Below, in pieces: positions 1 through 13,300 of a DNA stretch of 64,000 nt. Numbering within the stretch: the first letter of the stretch is position 1; every line of letters begins with the position of its first letter. The stretch lies in NCBI RefSeq assembly GCF_033568475.1, contig NC_133123.1:6386001-6450000 (forward strand), written 5' to 3'. The translations under genes were made by a program, and so were the position numbers. Below the pieces are notes generated by a model. That model searched no databases, was not told the origin of the DNA, and worked only from the letters and a program-made list of their open reading frames with translations. The DNA is from Henckelia pumila (lineage: Eukaryota > Streptophyta > Magnoliopsida > Lamiales > Gesneriaceae).

Positions 1-1626
1 TTTACTTAAATCTGGCCCATTAATACTGAGACTGGCCCAATAAAAATTATTCTAAGCCCAATTAAATAATTAAAGCCCATTAAAGCATTCTAGGCCCAAT
101 AACAACTTAAACTGGCCCAATGGGACCAAAAGCCCAAAGACTGGCCCACTAACTTTTATGGGCTCAAAAGCCCATAAAATTTATGGACTAACTTAATTAA
201 AATTTTAAAAACCCAAATAAAATTATTTGGGAGTCCAAATAATTTTATTTCTAATTAATTGGCTCAAAAACCAATTAATTCATAAAATATTTTAAAAATA
301 AAAAGACTCGAGCCCGGCCCACCAAACCCGGACCCGGACTCACTTAACCCGACCCACGACCCACTGACTTGACCCGGACCCAAGAACCCGACCCGGACCC
401 AGCCCTAACCCTAAACCCGAACTCACCCTCTCCTCTCCTCCTCGGCCGCCGCGTGCAGCAGCCCTTCTAGGGCTGCTGCCGCCCTGCTCCGGCCACCCCT
501 GGCCGGAGCCCTGTCGCCCAGACGTAGCCCACGTCTGGGCGGTTTGAACCTAGCCACCGAACCACTCCCATGCAGACCACCAACCATCAGCCGAGCCCCC
601 TTCCCCTAGAACCCTAATCTGCGCACATGGAGAGCAGCCCGACCTTTGTGGCTTTCCTGGGCTCTTTTGGCTCGAACCACTCGAGCCATTCGAGTCCAGG
701 CCACACCAACACCCCCTTCTAGACCCTCGGCCAGCAGCTAGACACAACCAAGAGCAGAAAACGTGAACATGAACAAGCAAATCACACGGCCAAGCTCGAT
801 CTCCACGATAGCCGAAGAAATTTTCTGAAAATATTTAAAAGTTATGATGCATACCTCATACACACACTATAATAACCGATAGGTACAAAAAAATTCAGAA
901 GAAAACATGCCTTTCACCGAAAACGAAGAGAAAAACGAGCGTGGGACGATTCCAGGACGACGGGGGCGATGACAACCGACTTGGACCTTCAAAACCGAGG
1001 CTATGGTGACTTCTTTGGGGTCTGCTCGATGAAGAAGATGAATGGAAGGGAGGGAGGCGGCTAAGAGGGTAATCGGTTAAGGGTTTGGGGTAGATTAGGT
1101 TAGAGTTTTTATTTTAATAAAAATAGGTTTTTAGGATAATTAAAATACATAAATAAGGGTTTTTAAATTCAAAATATATAACTTAAAACTCTAACTAACA
1201 ATTAAAATCTGATAATAAATTTACAAATCCCGAAATACATAATTAAGGGAATTTTAAAAATACTAAAAAGTCAATATTTTGGCTTATTTTGAATAAAAAT
1301 GAACTTCTAAAATTATATAAAATTAAATACTAAAAATTTTGAGATAATAAAACTCAATATAATATTTTAGGGCTCTAAAAAGGCTCATGAAATTTATTGG
1401 CTAGAAAGTTGTCATCTTGTCCGTCCACGGTCCCGTCTACGCGATAAAATAATTAAAATACTAAAAATCATAAAAATCGCTAATTATGGGTTAAATGCTT
1501 AAAAATGAATTTAAATCATGCACAAATAATTCACATAATTATTTAACCCATAAATCTAAAATTTAAATAATTAAATTTCCTAATTATGCATGCGGATTTA
1601 CGTATTTAAAAATACCGGGTGTTACA
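1..1626 (-). mobile_element. Long LTR of a second retrotransposon family, nested in the Gypsy element
   Basis: Read on the minus strand, an LTR-like sequence begins at 1626 with TGTAACACCCGG, the start typical of many plant Ty3/Gypsy LTRs, and runs off the left edge of the window. The junction falls directly against integrase-coding sequence of the 1630-7522 element, with no polypurine tract before it. It is therefore a 5' LTR whose body lies outside the window, or a solo LTR. A second copy of the same family lies at 63369-64000 in the opposite orientation, which confirms the left boundary. The interior is AT-rich, then GC-rich around 300-750. The start motif and length above 1.6 kb would fit a Tekay/Del-like chromovirus, but no coding region is visible to prove the clade. 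Confidence 0.75.
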
Positions 1627-1629
1627 GAG

Positions 1630-4600
1630 CCTCATCACCACCTTGTACGGTCCTTCCCATTTAGGATCGAGCTTCCCTATAGCCCCCTCCTGAACTTTTC
1701 TCAGCACCAAATCCCTACCTGGAAGCCCTTCCTGCGCACCCAACGATTATAGGATCGAGCTACCCTGTTCTTGTATGCCTTCATTCTGATGGCAGCAGCT
1801 TCTCTCTTCTCCTCCATAAAGTCTAAGTCTTCCATTCTCTTTTCTCCATTCTTCTCATCGTAGAAAATGATCCGAGCTGACTCTTCTCCAATTTCTGCTG
1901 GCAAGACCGCTTCATTTCCATAAACCAGACTAAATGGAGTCTCTCCTGTCCCAATTTTGGGTGTGGTACGATATGACCATAACACACTAGGGAGTTCCTC
2001 CACCCAATTTCCTTGGGCTTTTCCTAATCGGGTCTTCAAGCTTTGCACCAAAGATCTGTTAGTGACCTCCACCTGACCATTGCTTTGAGGATAATGGACA
2101 GATGTGAAGTGTTGTTGAATTTTCATCTCTTTGCACCAAGCTTGCACCCAGGCTCCCTGAAACTGCCTCCCATTGTCGGATATAATCTTCTGCGGTACTC
2201 CAAACCTACACACAATATTCTTCCACAGAAATTTCATAACTTCTCCTTCAGTAATTCGTGCCAAGGCCTCCGCCTCCACCCATTTAGAGAAGTAATCTAT
2301 AGCGACCAACAATAATTTCTTCTGAGCTGGGGCTTGAGGGAAAGGACCCACAATATCCATTCCCCACTGATCGAAAGGACACGTTGCCACGATTCCTTTC
2401 ATTAACGCCGCTGGCTGATGCTGAAGTCTGCTATGTCGTTGACAACTGTCACAAGAAGTCACCAAAGCTATGACACCTTTCAAAATAGTAGGCCAAAAAT
2501 ATCCTGCTAAAAGAACCTTACGGGCTAGAGAATAAGATCCCAAGTGATTGCCACAACACCCCTCGTGTATCTCCTTCAGGACATAATGAGCTTTCTTAAG
2601 ACCCAAACACTTGAGAAGAGGTCCAGAAAATGACTTCTTATAAAGAACTCCCTCCACCATCACAAAGCGAAGACTCCTCTGTTTCAACCAATATGCCTTC
2701 TTTGGATCCTTTGGTAACTCGTCCTTCTCCATGTATTCCAAGAGCTCTTTTCTCCAGTCACTCTCTTCCGGAGCTAATGGTGTGAGCTCCGTAGAAGGTG
2801 TTAATTCCACTTGTACGACTACCTCTCTGTTTTTCCAGTTATGAAGTGAGCTAGCCATCTTGGCCAGAACATCCGCCTTTTCGTTGCTCTCTCTAGGGAT
2901 CTGCTCAAACATTACCTCATCAAAGAGGCCCCGAGCTTCCTCTATTGCCTTCATGTACTCTTTTAACTTCTCACTTTTCACCTCGTAAGACCCATTCACT
3001 TGCTAAGCTACCAATTGCAAATCAGAATAGAGATGTATCCGGGCTGCCCCAACTTGCTTAGCTGCCCGAAGGCCAATTAACACGACCTCATATTCTGCCT
3101 CATTATTGGAAGCTCGAAAATCCAACCTGACTGCCAATCGGATCTCATCTCCCTGAGGGGATATCAGAAGCACCCCCACTCCACATCCTTCGCTGTTAGA
3201 AGAACCATCAACATACACTTTCCATAAGCCCTGCCCTTCCACATGTTTTGTTTCGGCTAAAAAATCAGCCAATGCTTGAGCTTTAATCGCTGCTCTTGGT
3301 TCATACTGAATATCATACTCACTGAGTTCAGTAGTCCACTTTACCAATCGTCCCGAAATTTCAGCGTGAGTTAATATCCTTCCCATGGGACTATTGGTTA
3401 ACACCACAATAGGATGTGATAGAAAATAAGGTCTGAGCTTTCGGGCCGTCATAACACAAGTGCCAACTTCTCGACCTCTTAATACCGGAGCTCAGCACCC
3501 TTGAGAGCATGTAAGAAAAAGTAGATATGATGTTGAGCCGCTCCCTCCTGCCTAATGAGTACCGAACTGACCGCCCCCTCCAAAGCTGAGAGGTAGATGT
3601 ATAACGGTTCACCCGGAACTGCCTTAGCCAATACAATAAGTTCGGCTAAATAATTTTTTAAGTCCTCGAACGCCTTCCCACATTCAGCATCCCACTCAAA
3701 CTTCTTAGCTTTCCGAAGAACCTTAAAGAAAGGTAAACTTCTATGAGCTGATCTGGATATGAACCGAGATAGAGCTGCTATCCTTCCTGCCAACCTCTGA
3801 ACTTCTTGCAGATTTCGAGGATGAGACATGGATTGGATAGCTTGCACTTTCTCGGGGTTAGCTTCAATCCCTCTCTCAGTCACCATATATCCCAAAAACT
3901 TGCCTCCTCTTACTCCAAACACACATTTTTCAGGATTGAGCTTTATTCCGTAGGACCTGAGCGTGGCAAAGGTCTCCCTCAAGTCGGTCATCAAACCTGC
4001 ATCATCCTGGGATTTTACCAGGATATCATCCACATAAACCTCCACATTTCGGCCAATCTGGGAAGCAAACACCCTATCCATGAGCCTCTGATAAGTATCC
4101 CCTGCATTTTTCAAACCAAAAGGCATCACTCTGTAACAGAAAGTTCCATGAGAGGTAGTGAAACTTACTTTATCCTGATCTTCCTCTGCCAATGGAATTT
4201 GATGGTACCCTTGATAGGCATCCATGAAACACAAATACTGATGACCTGCCGTAGAATCAACCAACTGATCAATTCGAGGTAGTGGATAGCAATCTTTTGG
4301 GCATGCCTTATTTAAGTCCCGAAAATCAACACACATCCTCCATTTGCCTGAACTCTTAGGGACAAGGACCACATTTGACAACCAAGTAGGGAACTGAACT
4401 TCCCTAATATGACCTGCCTTAAGGAGTTCATTCACCTCTTTCTTAATAACCTTATCCTTTTCAGGCCCAAGTGTCTCCTTTTCTGTTTTACCTGCTTCGC
4501 TCCCGCGAAAATGTTGAGCCGATGAACCATAACGTCTGCACTAACCCCTGTGAGCTCTGAAACAGACCAAGCAAAAACATCTTTGTTCTCCTTCAAGCAA

Positions 4601-7522
4601 TCAATCAAGCTTTGCCTCATTGAAGAACTGAGATCAGCGGCTAACTTCACCATCTGAGCTCCAGGACTTAGCTCTACTTTCTCATGATCTTCTTCAGAAA
4701 TTAAAAATACCTTTTGACCCAACACCCTTGGTGCTCGGCCTATCAAAACCATTCCTACTTCCCTCCTACTTCTCTTTGCATCAACCTTCACTTCATTCAC
4801 ATAACACAAACGTGCTACCTTTTGATCACCCCTAACAACCCCCACTTCTTTTCCACTTGGGAACTTCAATTTCTGGTGGTAGGTGGAAGCCACAGCTCGG
4901 AAATCACTCAGGGCAGGGCGTCCCAATATTCCATTGAAAGAAGATGGGGCATCCACCACTGTAAAGCAAGTCATTTTGTTTACTCTCTGCTCTCCACTCC
5001 CAAGGGACAAGGGGAGCACTATCTGTCCCAACGGTTGCAGAGCATGACCCGTGAACCCATACAACTCTGTGGTGATTGGATCCAACTCAAATCCTTCCAA
5101 TTTCATTTGGTCCAGAGTTTCTTTAAAGATAATTTTTACTGAACTCCCAGTATCCACAAAGATACGAGCCACGTCATAATTGGCTATAGTCAAGGTGACC
5201 AGTAGGGGATCATTATGAGGTAGCACCACATCCTTTAAATCTTTCCTTCCAAAACTGATGTTCGGATCAGTGGGACAGCTGAGCTGAGAATTTACCTCAA
5301 AATTTTCCAACCTACGCCCGTGAGCTTTGCGAGCCCTTCCCGAATCTTCATCCGTACTACCCCCTGAGATCATATGGATAACACCCCAATTGGGATGATT
5401 TGCAATTTTCTGCACCCTATCTCCTTGACCGTTTTGAGGAGCTCTTCCGTGATGATCACCTTGATTCTCTCTAACTTCATTCCTTTGATTCCTCCATTGG
5501 GGAGCTCGGCCTTGGCGAGGAGGATTTGCCCTTCGAGTCAGCTCAGCTCTTATTGGAGGGTCATCATACATGATCCTTTGAACCTCCTCACCTAGCCTCT
5601 GACAATCATTGGTGATATGCTCATACTCCTGATAAAAATCGCAAAACTTGTCAGATGGCGGTAACCGCGGGCCTTTCTCAGCATTACGAGGCCTCACAAG
5701 TGCTCGCCTATCCTCACATACTTGCATTGCCTTCTCCAATATTACCGAGAGTGGTACATAGGGGTAGGGTCCTTTGACCCTGTTCATCTCTTCTGCAACC
5801 CTCTTCCTTCCTCCTTCTGTCTTCCCCTCTGCCTTTGCTCCCACCTTGGCACTGGGCTTACTCCCAGACGTTCCTTCCTGTCTCCTCTGCCTCTGTGCAT
5901 CCTCCAAATTCACGTACTTCTCAGCTCGACTAAGGAGCTCATCATAAGTCAAAGGAGGCTTCTTGACCAAGGATCTGAAAAACTCTCCTCCTCTCAACCC
6001 TTGAGTGAAAGAGTTGACCAAGGTGTCAGCAGTGGCAGCAGGTACTTCCAGAGCTGCTGTATTGAAGCGCTGAACATACTCCCGCAACGGTTCCACCTCA
6101 GATTGCTTCATATTGAACAAATTGAGAGAAGTCTTCAAATATCTCTTGCTACTCGCATATTGGTGTAGAAAAGCTGAGCTGAAGTCATTGAAACTCTGAA
6201 TACTACCAGGCTGTAAAAGGTTGAACCATTGCTAGGCTGACCTTACCAGAGTAGTGAGGAAGACCCGACATTTAATTGCATCTGAATATCTATGCAACAA
6301 GGCTGCATTTTCAAATCTCCCCAAATGTTCCTCCGGATCTGAGCTCCTGTCATATTCCCCTAAAGTAGGCTGCTTAAAATTTGCAGGGAGTTCTTCATCT
6401 AGAATAGCCCGAGCAAAAGGACTTTCCCTCTGTATAGGCCCAGGCCGACCTCCGACTTGCCGACCTAGTCTCCTGATCTCTTCCCACACCGCATCCATTG
6501 GGTTTGGCTGACCCACGGGAGGAGGTGGTGGATTTTGACCCATGGCCGCTTGCACCGTTTGAGTGATGAACTGGCTGAGCTGATCTACAGTCATATCCGC
6601 CACATTTCCTCTTCCCCTTCCTCTTCCTCTTCCTGCCATATCTACATCTTAGCTTGAATTTCTCACGGACGGCGCCAATTGATATACCTCAATAAAGTGA
6701 TCTCCTTGGATGAGCTGAAGAAGCTCCTCCAAATAAAATATGAACTGCTGTTGACCTGAAACCACTAAAACAAGAGTGTTAAGGGGGGCCGGAAGGTGTT
6801 CCGGCGTATCCCCTCCGACGCTCAAGTCAGATGCTAGGATAGCGAAAATATAGAGAGTGGTGTGTGCACACGAGTGAAAAATTAGGATCCAAATAATGAA
6901 AGTGAACCTGGTATTTATAGGAGAGGGCTCCGGGTTTAGCGCCTACTTTCCTTATCAAGAATCCGCGAATTCCGGGATCACAATCCCGAATATTTAGGCT
7001 GAGATCTGGCCCGAATCTTATGTGCCAAAGGAAATAACAATACACTTAATCTGAGCTGAACAGTCATCATAAGGATGCTATACTGCTGCTCTCCCTGAGG
7101 TTATATGGAAAAGGGGTGAGTGAGTTACTGTTGAACCCCTGAACTCCACCTGAACATTGATCCTAACATCTTAGCTAGCTCATCAAGGTTATTCAACCCC
7201 TCTACTAAGCTAACTCCCTACTGACATCGAGACTGAGATGAACTCCAGAGCTCCCAACCCGAGTTGGAGAGGATGGTGAAGGAATTTGTCTGAGCTCCCG
7301 AGCTCCCAAGCTGAGCTCCCGAGCCGAGCTGGAGGTAATGGTGGAGGAGCTTGGCTGAGCTCCTGAGCTGAGCTGGACATTACAATGGGAGAGCTTGGTC
7401 GAGCTCCCGAGTTCCCAAACTCCCGACCCGAGCTGACCCTCCAGACGATTCTGGCTAGCTAAGGATTGATCTTTACCTTATGGTCATCTATGAGCTGAGG
7501 TGATTTCCTCTTCCGGGTATCA
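1630..7522 (-). mobile_element. Ty3/Gypsy retrotransposon of Tat/Ogre type, broken and 3' interrupted
   Basis: The element runs on the minus strand. Its 5' LTR is 6680-7522 and a TGGCGCC primer-binding-like motif follows just inside. The parts then read in order: gag (about 6639-5500), aspartic protease with a DTGSS active site (about 5190-5130), reverse transcriptase with YVDDIL (about 4435-3750), the RT-linked RNase H (about 3720-3480), a second RNase H with VYVDGSS (about 3280-3005), and integrase with an HHCC finger and catalytic-core D residues (about 2600-1640). Two RNase H modules and no chromodomain visible in the part present are hallmarks of the Tat/Ogre lineage. The reading frame is interrupted about five times, so this is a fossil. 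The 3' end is replaced at 1626 by another LTR. Age cannot be given because the partner LTR is not visible. Confidence 0.9.
6680..7522 (-). mobile_element. 5' LTR of the Gypsy element
   Basis: The 843-bp LTR ends with the short inverted repeat TGATAY at both edges. On the minus strand it starts TGATACCCGG at 7522 and ends TATATCA at 6680, followed after two bases by TGGCGCC, a tRNA primer-site-like motif. A TATA box (CTATAAATAC, minus strand) lies at 6911-6920, in the expected place for the U3/R border. The stretch 7200-7440 is rich in GAGCTCC/GAGCTG words, a simple internal repeat. The bases beyond the edge, GGTAC at 7523-7527, would be the target duplication, but the other side is not in view. 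Confidence 0.75.
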
Positions 7523-7919
7523 GGTACGAAAGTGTTATGTAAGAACACTCAATAATACTTTTTAAATGGTTCACCGTTTTCTCCGTTGCTATGCAAGAAA
7601 TTAAGAATGTGTATTATTGCACCTTTATAGAATAATAATAATAATTTCGTAGCATGGTTAAAGTCGATATTTATCTTATAAATTTCATATATTCGAATGA
7701 ATTTTTGTTGTTTAAATTAGTAATATTAAAAATTTCAAATGTTTATATAGTATTCCACGATATTTATGATATATTTCAAATCCATCTAAAAATTATGACA
7801 TTTGAATTTCATTTTACTTTATATAGATTTGATATCTTTCCCATTTTTTTTGTTGTTGAGATGTTCATATCAACAATTTTTTTTAAAAAAAATACAAGTG
7901 GGGCGTTAGCTCAGCTGAC
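7523..7919. other. AT-rich spacer, no gene seen
   Basis: AT-rich sequence between the Gypsy LTR and the solo LTR. An open frame of about 100 codons at 7654-7962 has hydrophobic low-complexity content and no recognisable domain; it runs into the LTR and I do not regard it as a gene. A tRNA box-A-like word (TAGCTCAGCTGA) sits at about 7907-7918, next to the solo LTR. Confidence 0.4.
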
Positions 7920-8378
7920 TGTCACAAAACGACATCTTCTCGCGCATTCCGGAAGATTCTAAAACATGGTGCTAGGTAAAGGTTGTGCATATTTTAGAAG
8001 TTTCTACATTATTTATGACATAGACTTATATAGAACTATCTAGAATACACTTGTACATATGCACTTGCATAGAATCATGTAGAAGGAAACATCTAGAGTT
8101 GTGTAGAAGCTAGAAACTTATGGAGAATTAATCTCCACCGTCGAATCAAAACGATCTTGATCATTCATTGTAGGAAGCCACCATTATAACAGGGTGGATC
8201 CATCATTTGTAACTTACCAAGTTTGAAAGCAATACAAAGCATTCTCCAAGCTCTCTTGTGTTCTTACTCAAACACTTACACACACTTGCGCAACAAAGGC
8301 TACCTTGCTAGTACTCGCGAGGGGCGTAGTCAAGTAGCAAAGGCCGCACGTGATCTTAGAAGGGCTAAGTTCGTGACA
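7920..8378 (+). mobile_element. Solo LTR, Copia-like
   Basis: A 459-bp unit starts TGTCAC and ends GTGACA, a perfect 6-bp inverted repeat with the TG..CA ends of LTRs. A TATA-like word (TTATATA) lies at about 8026. The 3' end resembles the TTCGTGACA end seen in many plant Copia LTRs, but no primer-binding site follows, so it looks like a solo LTR. The word TGAC occurs just outside both ends (7916-7919 and 8379-8382), consistent with a short target duplication. Strand and superfamily are inferred from the end sequence only. Confidence 0.55.
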
Positions 8379-10391
8379 TGACGCTCATGATACCCTGCAC
8401 ACTAGTGTGCATGTTATCAAATATGTTATTTTATATACATGATGTGTAAATAATTAGTGCATAGATTTATTATTTGATCTATTGTTTTATTACTAACAAT
8501 TAAATTATAATCGAAATTCATGAATTTGAATGCATTACATCAAAGCGCAACCTAAGATAAAACTATATGATTATGTTTTCATGCAAAGGGGATATCCGAC
8601 GATTTCCTTAGAAAAATAAGGAAAATAGTTGTCCGTACAATTGCAGTAGTCATGAGACGGTTTCAAATGAGTTATAGTGTAATTAATTGGTCTACTCCAT
8701 ATGGTATCCCTCCTACCGACACAAATCAAATGAACATCATTCCTAGATACACTTTTATTAATTAATTTTTAATTAATTGATAAATCTTAAGAAAAAGCAC
8801 GATTATACTATAACTTAATTTACAATAAAATCTAAAATTATTAGAAGAATTAGTCATTTTGCATGACTTTATCTTTTCACAGTCATTATATATATTTTTA
8901 TTTATCAAAATGATATAAATTTTGTGACTTTTGATATTTTTTTTATTTACAAAAATGCCACTAAGTAAAATTGATGTGTTTTTACGTTTTATCGATGGTT
9001 TATTATGAAAACACTATATCTTTGTATATTTTAAATTTTAATTTTAACGTTTATTTTTTTGTCTTCTTTGCTTAAAAACATGACTTTATGCGTGCACGGG
9101 AATACTACTCTATTATTGGATCATTGGATGTATTATAAAAATTAATCATCGAAATACATGCGTTGCGTGTGTAATATAATCGTAAATCCGAAGCGACCAC
9201 AAATGTATAGATTGAGAGAAAAATATTTACAAACTTACCTGTTCAGTATCTGAGCATGAGAATTTTGGGAAGAGAAACCATGAGTTGAGTAGAAAGAGAG
9301 AAAACATGGGGCAGTTTTCTTGAGACGTGAAGTAGAAGAAATGAATAAAATACTAAAGAAAATAGAAAATTAATTGTGAAGAAAAAAGGGTAAAATTAGA
9401 AGAAAATATGGTGTCCTTACACCATTATATAAAATAGTAAAAATATGAATTTTTTAAGTCGACAATAAGGATAATATATTAATTAAATATCGAATAATTT
9501 GAATTAAACAACTAGATAAGGATTTGCAAATATCGTGCTACATTTTTTGATAGAACGAAGATGTGAGAAATTTCTTATTATCCAATATATGAGATTTGAA
9601 ACCTCACTCAATGTGATTTCCTTAAAAAACTAAAATACAAAATAGTCGCAACAGCATGTTATTGTCTGTTGAATATCTTATCGGAGAAAAGACATGTTGA
9701 TTCACACACGCTAAATATTTTAGAAATTTCAAGAATCAATCTTCCCCTTCGTAAAAACTAATAAAAAACACAAGGCATATGATGCTTCTAGCCACAGTTC
9801 CAAAAAAAAAATGGGGAATAGTAGTTATAGATTCTTCTTTAATCCTTAATCTACGGAATTCAAATTACCGTAAAAAAAATGTTAATATCCAAATTTTAGT
9901 CAGATTCCTTAAACCATGGCATATTCCTAGTATAACACAATAGCAGACTCCTGATCATACACAAATATAGAAGAATTAGAATATGAGTCCTATTACAACA
10001 AAAAAAAATATCTTTCTCCTATAAAATTACCCAAAAAACAAACACAATCCGTGTCTAATCATCTTTCTTTTTTGTCTCTCGCGTTGCACGTTATTTCTTG
10101 AATTCTGCTTTTCTGTTTAGTTTTTGGCTTCTAGGATCGTCTTTTGTTTGTTCTTCGACCGATTTAAAGAACCATTTTTACCCGTGATTTGATTTGGTTA
10201 GCTAAAGCCTCCGAAAATCTCGTGTGCCTTTTGTTTATCTTTTTCCTAGAACTGTTGTGAAAGGTCTCGAACACTGAGGATAAGGGGAAAAAGAGAGAAA
10301 GAAAAGAAAAGGGCCACCTTTTTTCTGTTTTCTTTTTTTCTTTTACCAATATTTGGAGGGGTATTTATAGTGGGTTTGGGAGAGAAGAAAA
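8379..10391. other. AT-rich intergenic region and probable PEP carboxylase promoter/leader
   Basis: No coding sequence is recognised in 8379-10000. A palindromic word, GCACACTAGTGTGC, lies at about 8397-8410. A possible TATA box (CTATAAAATTA) lies at about 10019-10029 and is followed by CT-rich leader-like sequence. If it is used, the PEP carboxylase leader would be about 340 nt. A second TATA-like word (TATTTATAG) at about 10362 is only 25-30 bases before the ATG and is less likely to be the promoter. Confidence 0.4.
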
Positions 10392-13300
10392 ATGAGCACG
10401 AAGCTAGAAAAAATGGCATCAATTGATGCACAGTTAAGGCTATTGGCACCTGCGAAGGTTTCAGAGGATGATAAGCTGGTGGAGTATGATGCTCTGCTTT
10501 TGGATCATTTTCTTGATATTCTTCAAGGCTTGCATGGGGAGGAGATCAGAGAGAAGGTGCGGAATTTTATTTATTTATTATTATTATTTTTTTCTAAATT
10601 TATTTTTTTCTTTTATTTTTCATGATTTTTCAATCGTGGGGTCTGCGCGAACTTGTGTTTTGACTGTGAAATCTTGTCTGATTTGGTGATGTTACTTTTT
10701 GATAATTTTATATATGTTTGACCTATTGGAATTCTATAGATGTGTATATGGACAATTCTATTTGACTTGTCGAGTTTATGCTTTTGGTTGTTGCTCTCTT
10801 TTGCTTAGCCCATGATTAGCCAAGATAGATTTATACTTCAAAACTAAAAGTTTTTAATTTTATAATCCAACATTCTTAAAGTTCTTGTGCCGTATGACAA
10901 TTGAATCTGTTATAGAACTCACAGTTACAATGTTAAAATATGGACTAGGTCCAAGAATGTTACGAGATTTCTGCGGATTATATGGCGAAAAGTGATCCAA
11001 TGAAACTTGAAGAACTAGGGAGAGTTCTAACTGGATTGGATGCTGGGGACTCTATTGTGCTGGCAAAATCTTTTGCTAACATGTTGAATTTAGCCAATCT
11101 TGCCGAGGAGGTTCAGATTGCATACAGACGCCGGATCAAGTTAAAAAAGAAGGACTTGTCTGCTGAGGCCTCGGCACCCACTGAATCAAACCTCGAAGAG
11201 ACTATACAACGGCTTGTGGGACAACTGGGGAAGTCGCCTGAGGAAGTTTTCAATGCGTTGAAGAACCAAACTATAGATTTAGTGTTGACGGCGCATCCTA
11301 CTCAGTCTGTCCGTAGATCTTTGCTTCAAAAACACGCGAGGTTTGTATTGTTCGGCTTTTTTTAATGTAACCAAGGCTTGTGAGATTGAATAGGACTTAT
11401 CTTTAATCTACTTGTATATTTTCCAGGATTCGGAATTGTTTAACTCAGCTAAATGCCAAGGATATTACTCCCGACGATAAGCAGGAGCTTGATGAGGCCT
11501 TGCAAAGAGAGGTGTGCTTTCAGGATATTCATTGTCTTTTTGTTAGTCGATATCACTGATTTTTCTGTTTTTATCATTTTTGTTTCATTGTCACAACTGG
11601 TAAAACGAAGTTCAGATTTTCTTGGTAAATACTTATCATTGAGCTTATAAACAAATGTTTTTATAAGATTAATTAAAGTAAGGACATGCTGTGAAAATAT
11701 ATGAGATTGCCTTTTTGTTAACGATTTTTTTTTGGTCTATTATGCAATTTTCTTAATATATATCTGGTCCATGCAGATTCAAGCTGCATTTCGAACAGAT
11801 GAAATTAGGAGAAATCCTCCGGCCCCCCAAGATGAGACGAGAGCAGGATTAAGTTACTTTCATGAAACGATTTGGAAGGGAGTGCCAAAATTCTTACGGC
11901 GTGTGGATACTGCTTTGAAAAATATCGGAATAAATGAACGTGTTCCCTACAATGCTCCTCTTATCCAGTTCTCTTCCTGGATGGGTGGGGATCGTGATGG
12001 TATTTCCTTCTTTAATTGCATTTTAATAGCTGTTGGGATACTTTTTTGCAACTTCTTTTGGTTGCTTGATAATTTGATAGAACAAGATTTTTTCATTTTG
12101 CAATATTTCTATCTCGATTTAATTATTTTATGCGATTGGAGCTGAGATGTGTTGTGTCTGATGGCAGGAAATCCAAGGGTAACTCCTGAAGTTACAAGAG
12201 ATGTATGTTTGCTGGCTAGAATGATGGCTGCAAATTTGTACTTCTCGCAGATAGAGGATCTCATGTTCGAGGTAAGAAAGTGAATTTTTCTGGCATTCGG
12301 GATTTTCTTGCAAAATAGTCTTGCTTAGTAATGTATATATTCACTGGCAGCTTTCCATGTGGCGCTGCAACGAAGAACTCGGTGCACGCGCAGATAAACT
12401 GCAAAGATCATCAAAGAGAGATTCAAAACATTACATTGGTATGTGAAAATATGTTCAATTTTATTTTGAGTATCCTTAATTCCCGTGAATCAATTTTATC
12501 TGCTGTAGTACTCATTGTTGGTAGTGTCGTGATACAATCAGGGTGATCATTTGTCTTCATATGTTCCAAAAATGTCAAATTTTTATGTTATTTTTCTCAT
12601 TTTGTTTCACTCCCCAATTTGTTGACAGAGTTTTGGAAAAAAATTCCACCAAATGAGCCGTATCGTGTTATCCTTGGTGATGTGAGGGACAAGCTCTATA
12701 ATACGCGTGAACATGCTCGTCAATTACTATCAGATGGAACCTCTGATATTCATGTGGAATCAACCTTCACCAATGTTGAAGAGGTCTGTACATCTCGAAC
12801 ACTCTCTTTTGTCACTTTCTTCTTCTTGACTCGTAGTAAGTTCCGGGTACTGCACTAAAAAAGTTGCAGTTTCGCATGATGTAGAGTAGTCCATGAAATT
12901 CCATTAAATTCCCTGGAGTGAAACATGGGTGTAGTTTTTTGAAAAATGGAACTTCATTCTTGTTCTTTGTTGTATTTCCTTTTGGTATTTGATCTTGGTA
13001 CGTGAATGAAATAACAAAACTTTTATCCTTGATTAGTTTCTGGAGCCTCTGGAGCTTTGCTATAGATCTCTTTGTGATAGTGGCGATCGACCGATTGCTG
13101 ATGGGAGTCTTCTTGATTTTCTGAGACAAGTGTGCACATTTGGGCTTTCACTGGTTAGACTTGATATCAGGCAAGAGTCAGATAGGCACACGGATGTTTT
13201 AGATGCAATTACCACGCACCTACAAGTTGGATCCTACAAGGAATGGTTGGAGGAGAAAAGACAAGAATGGCTATTATCTGAACTTAGAAGCAAGCGGCCG

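Noticed and set aside
550-780. Gly/Ser/Cys-rich open frame in the left LTR
   Set aside because: GC-rich LTR sequence gives a chance frame; no domain, and it lies within a repeat.
7895-7925. tRNA gene
   Set aside because: Only a box-A-like word is present; no acceptor stem, anticodon loop or box B follows.
7654-7962. 102-codon hydrophobic frame before the solo LTR
   Set aside because: AT-rich low complexity, runs across the LTR boundary, no homology recognised.
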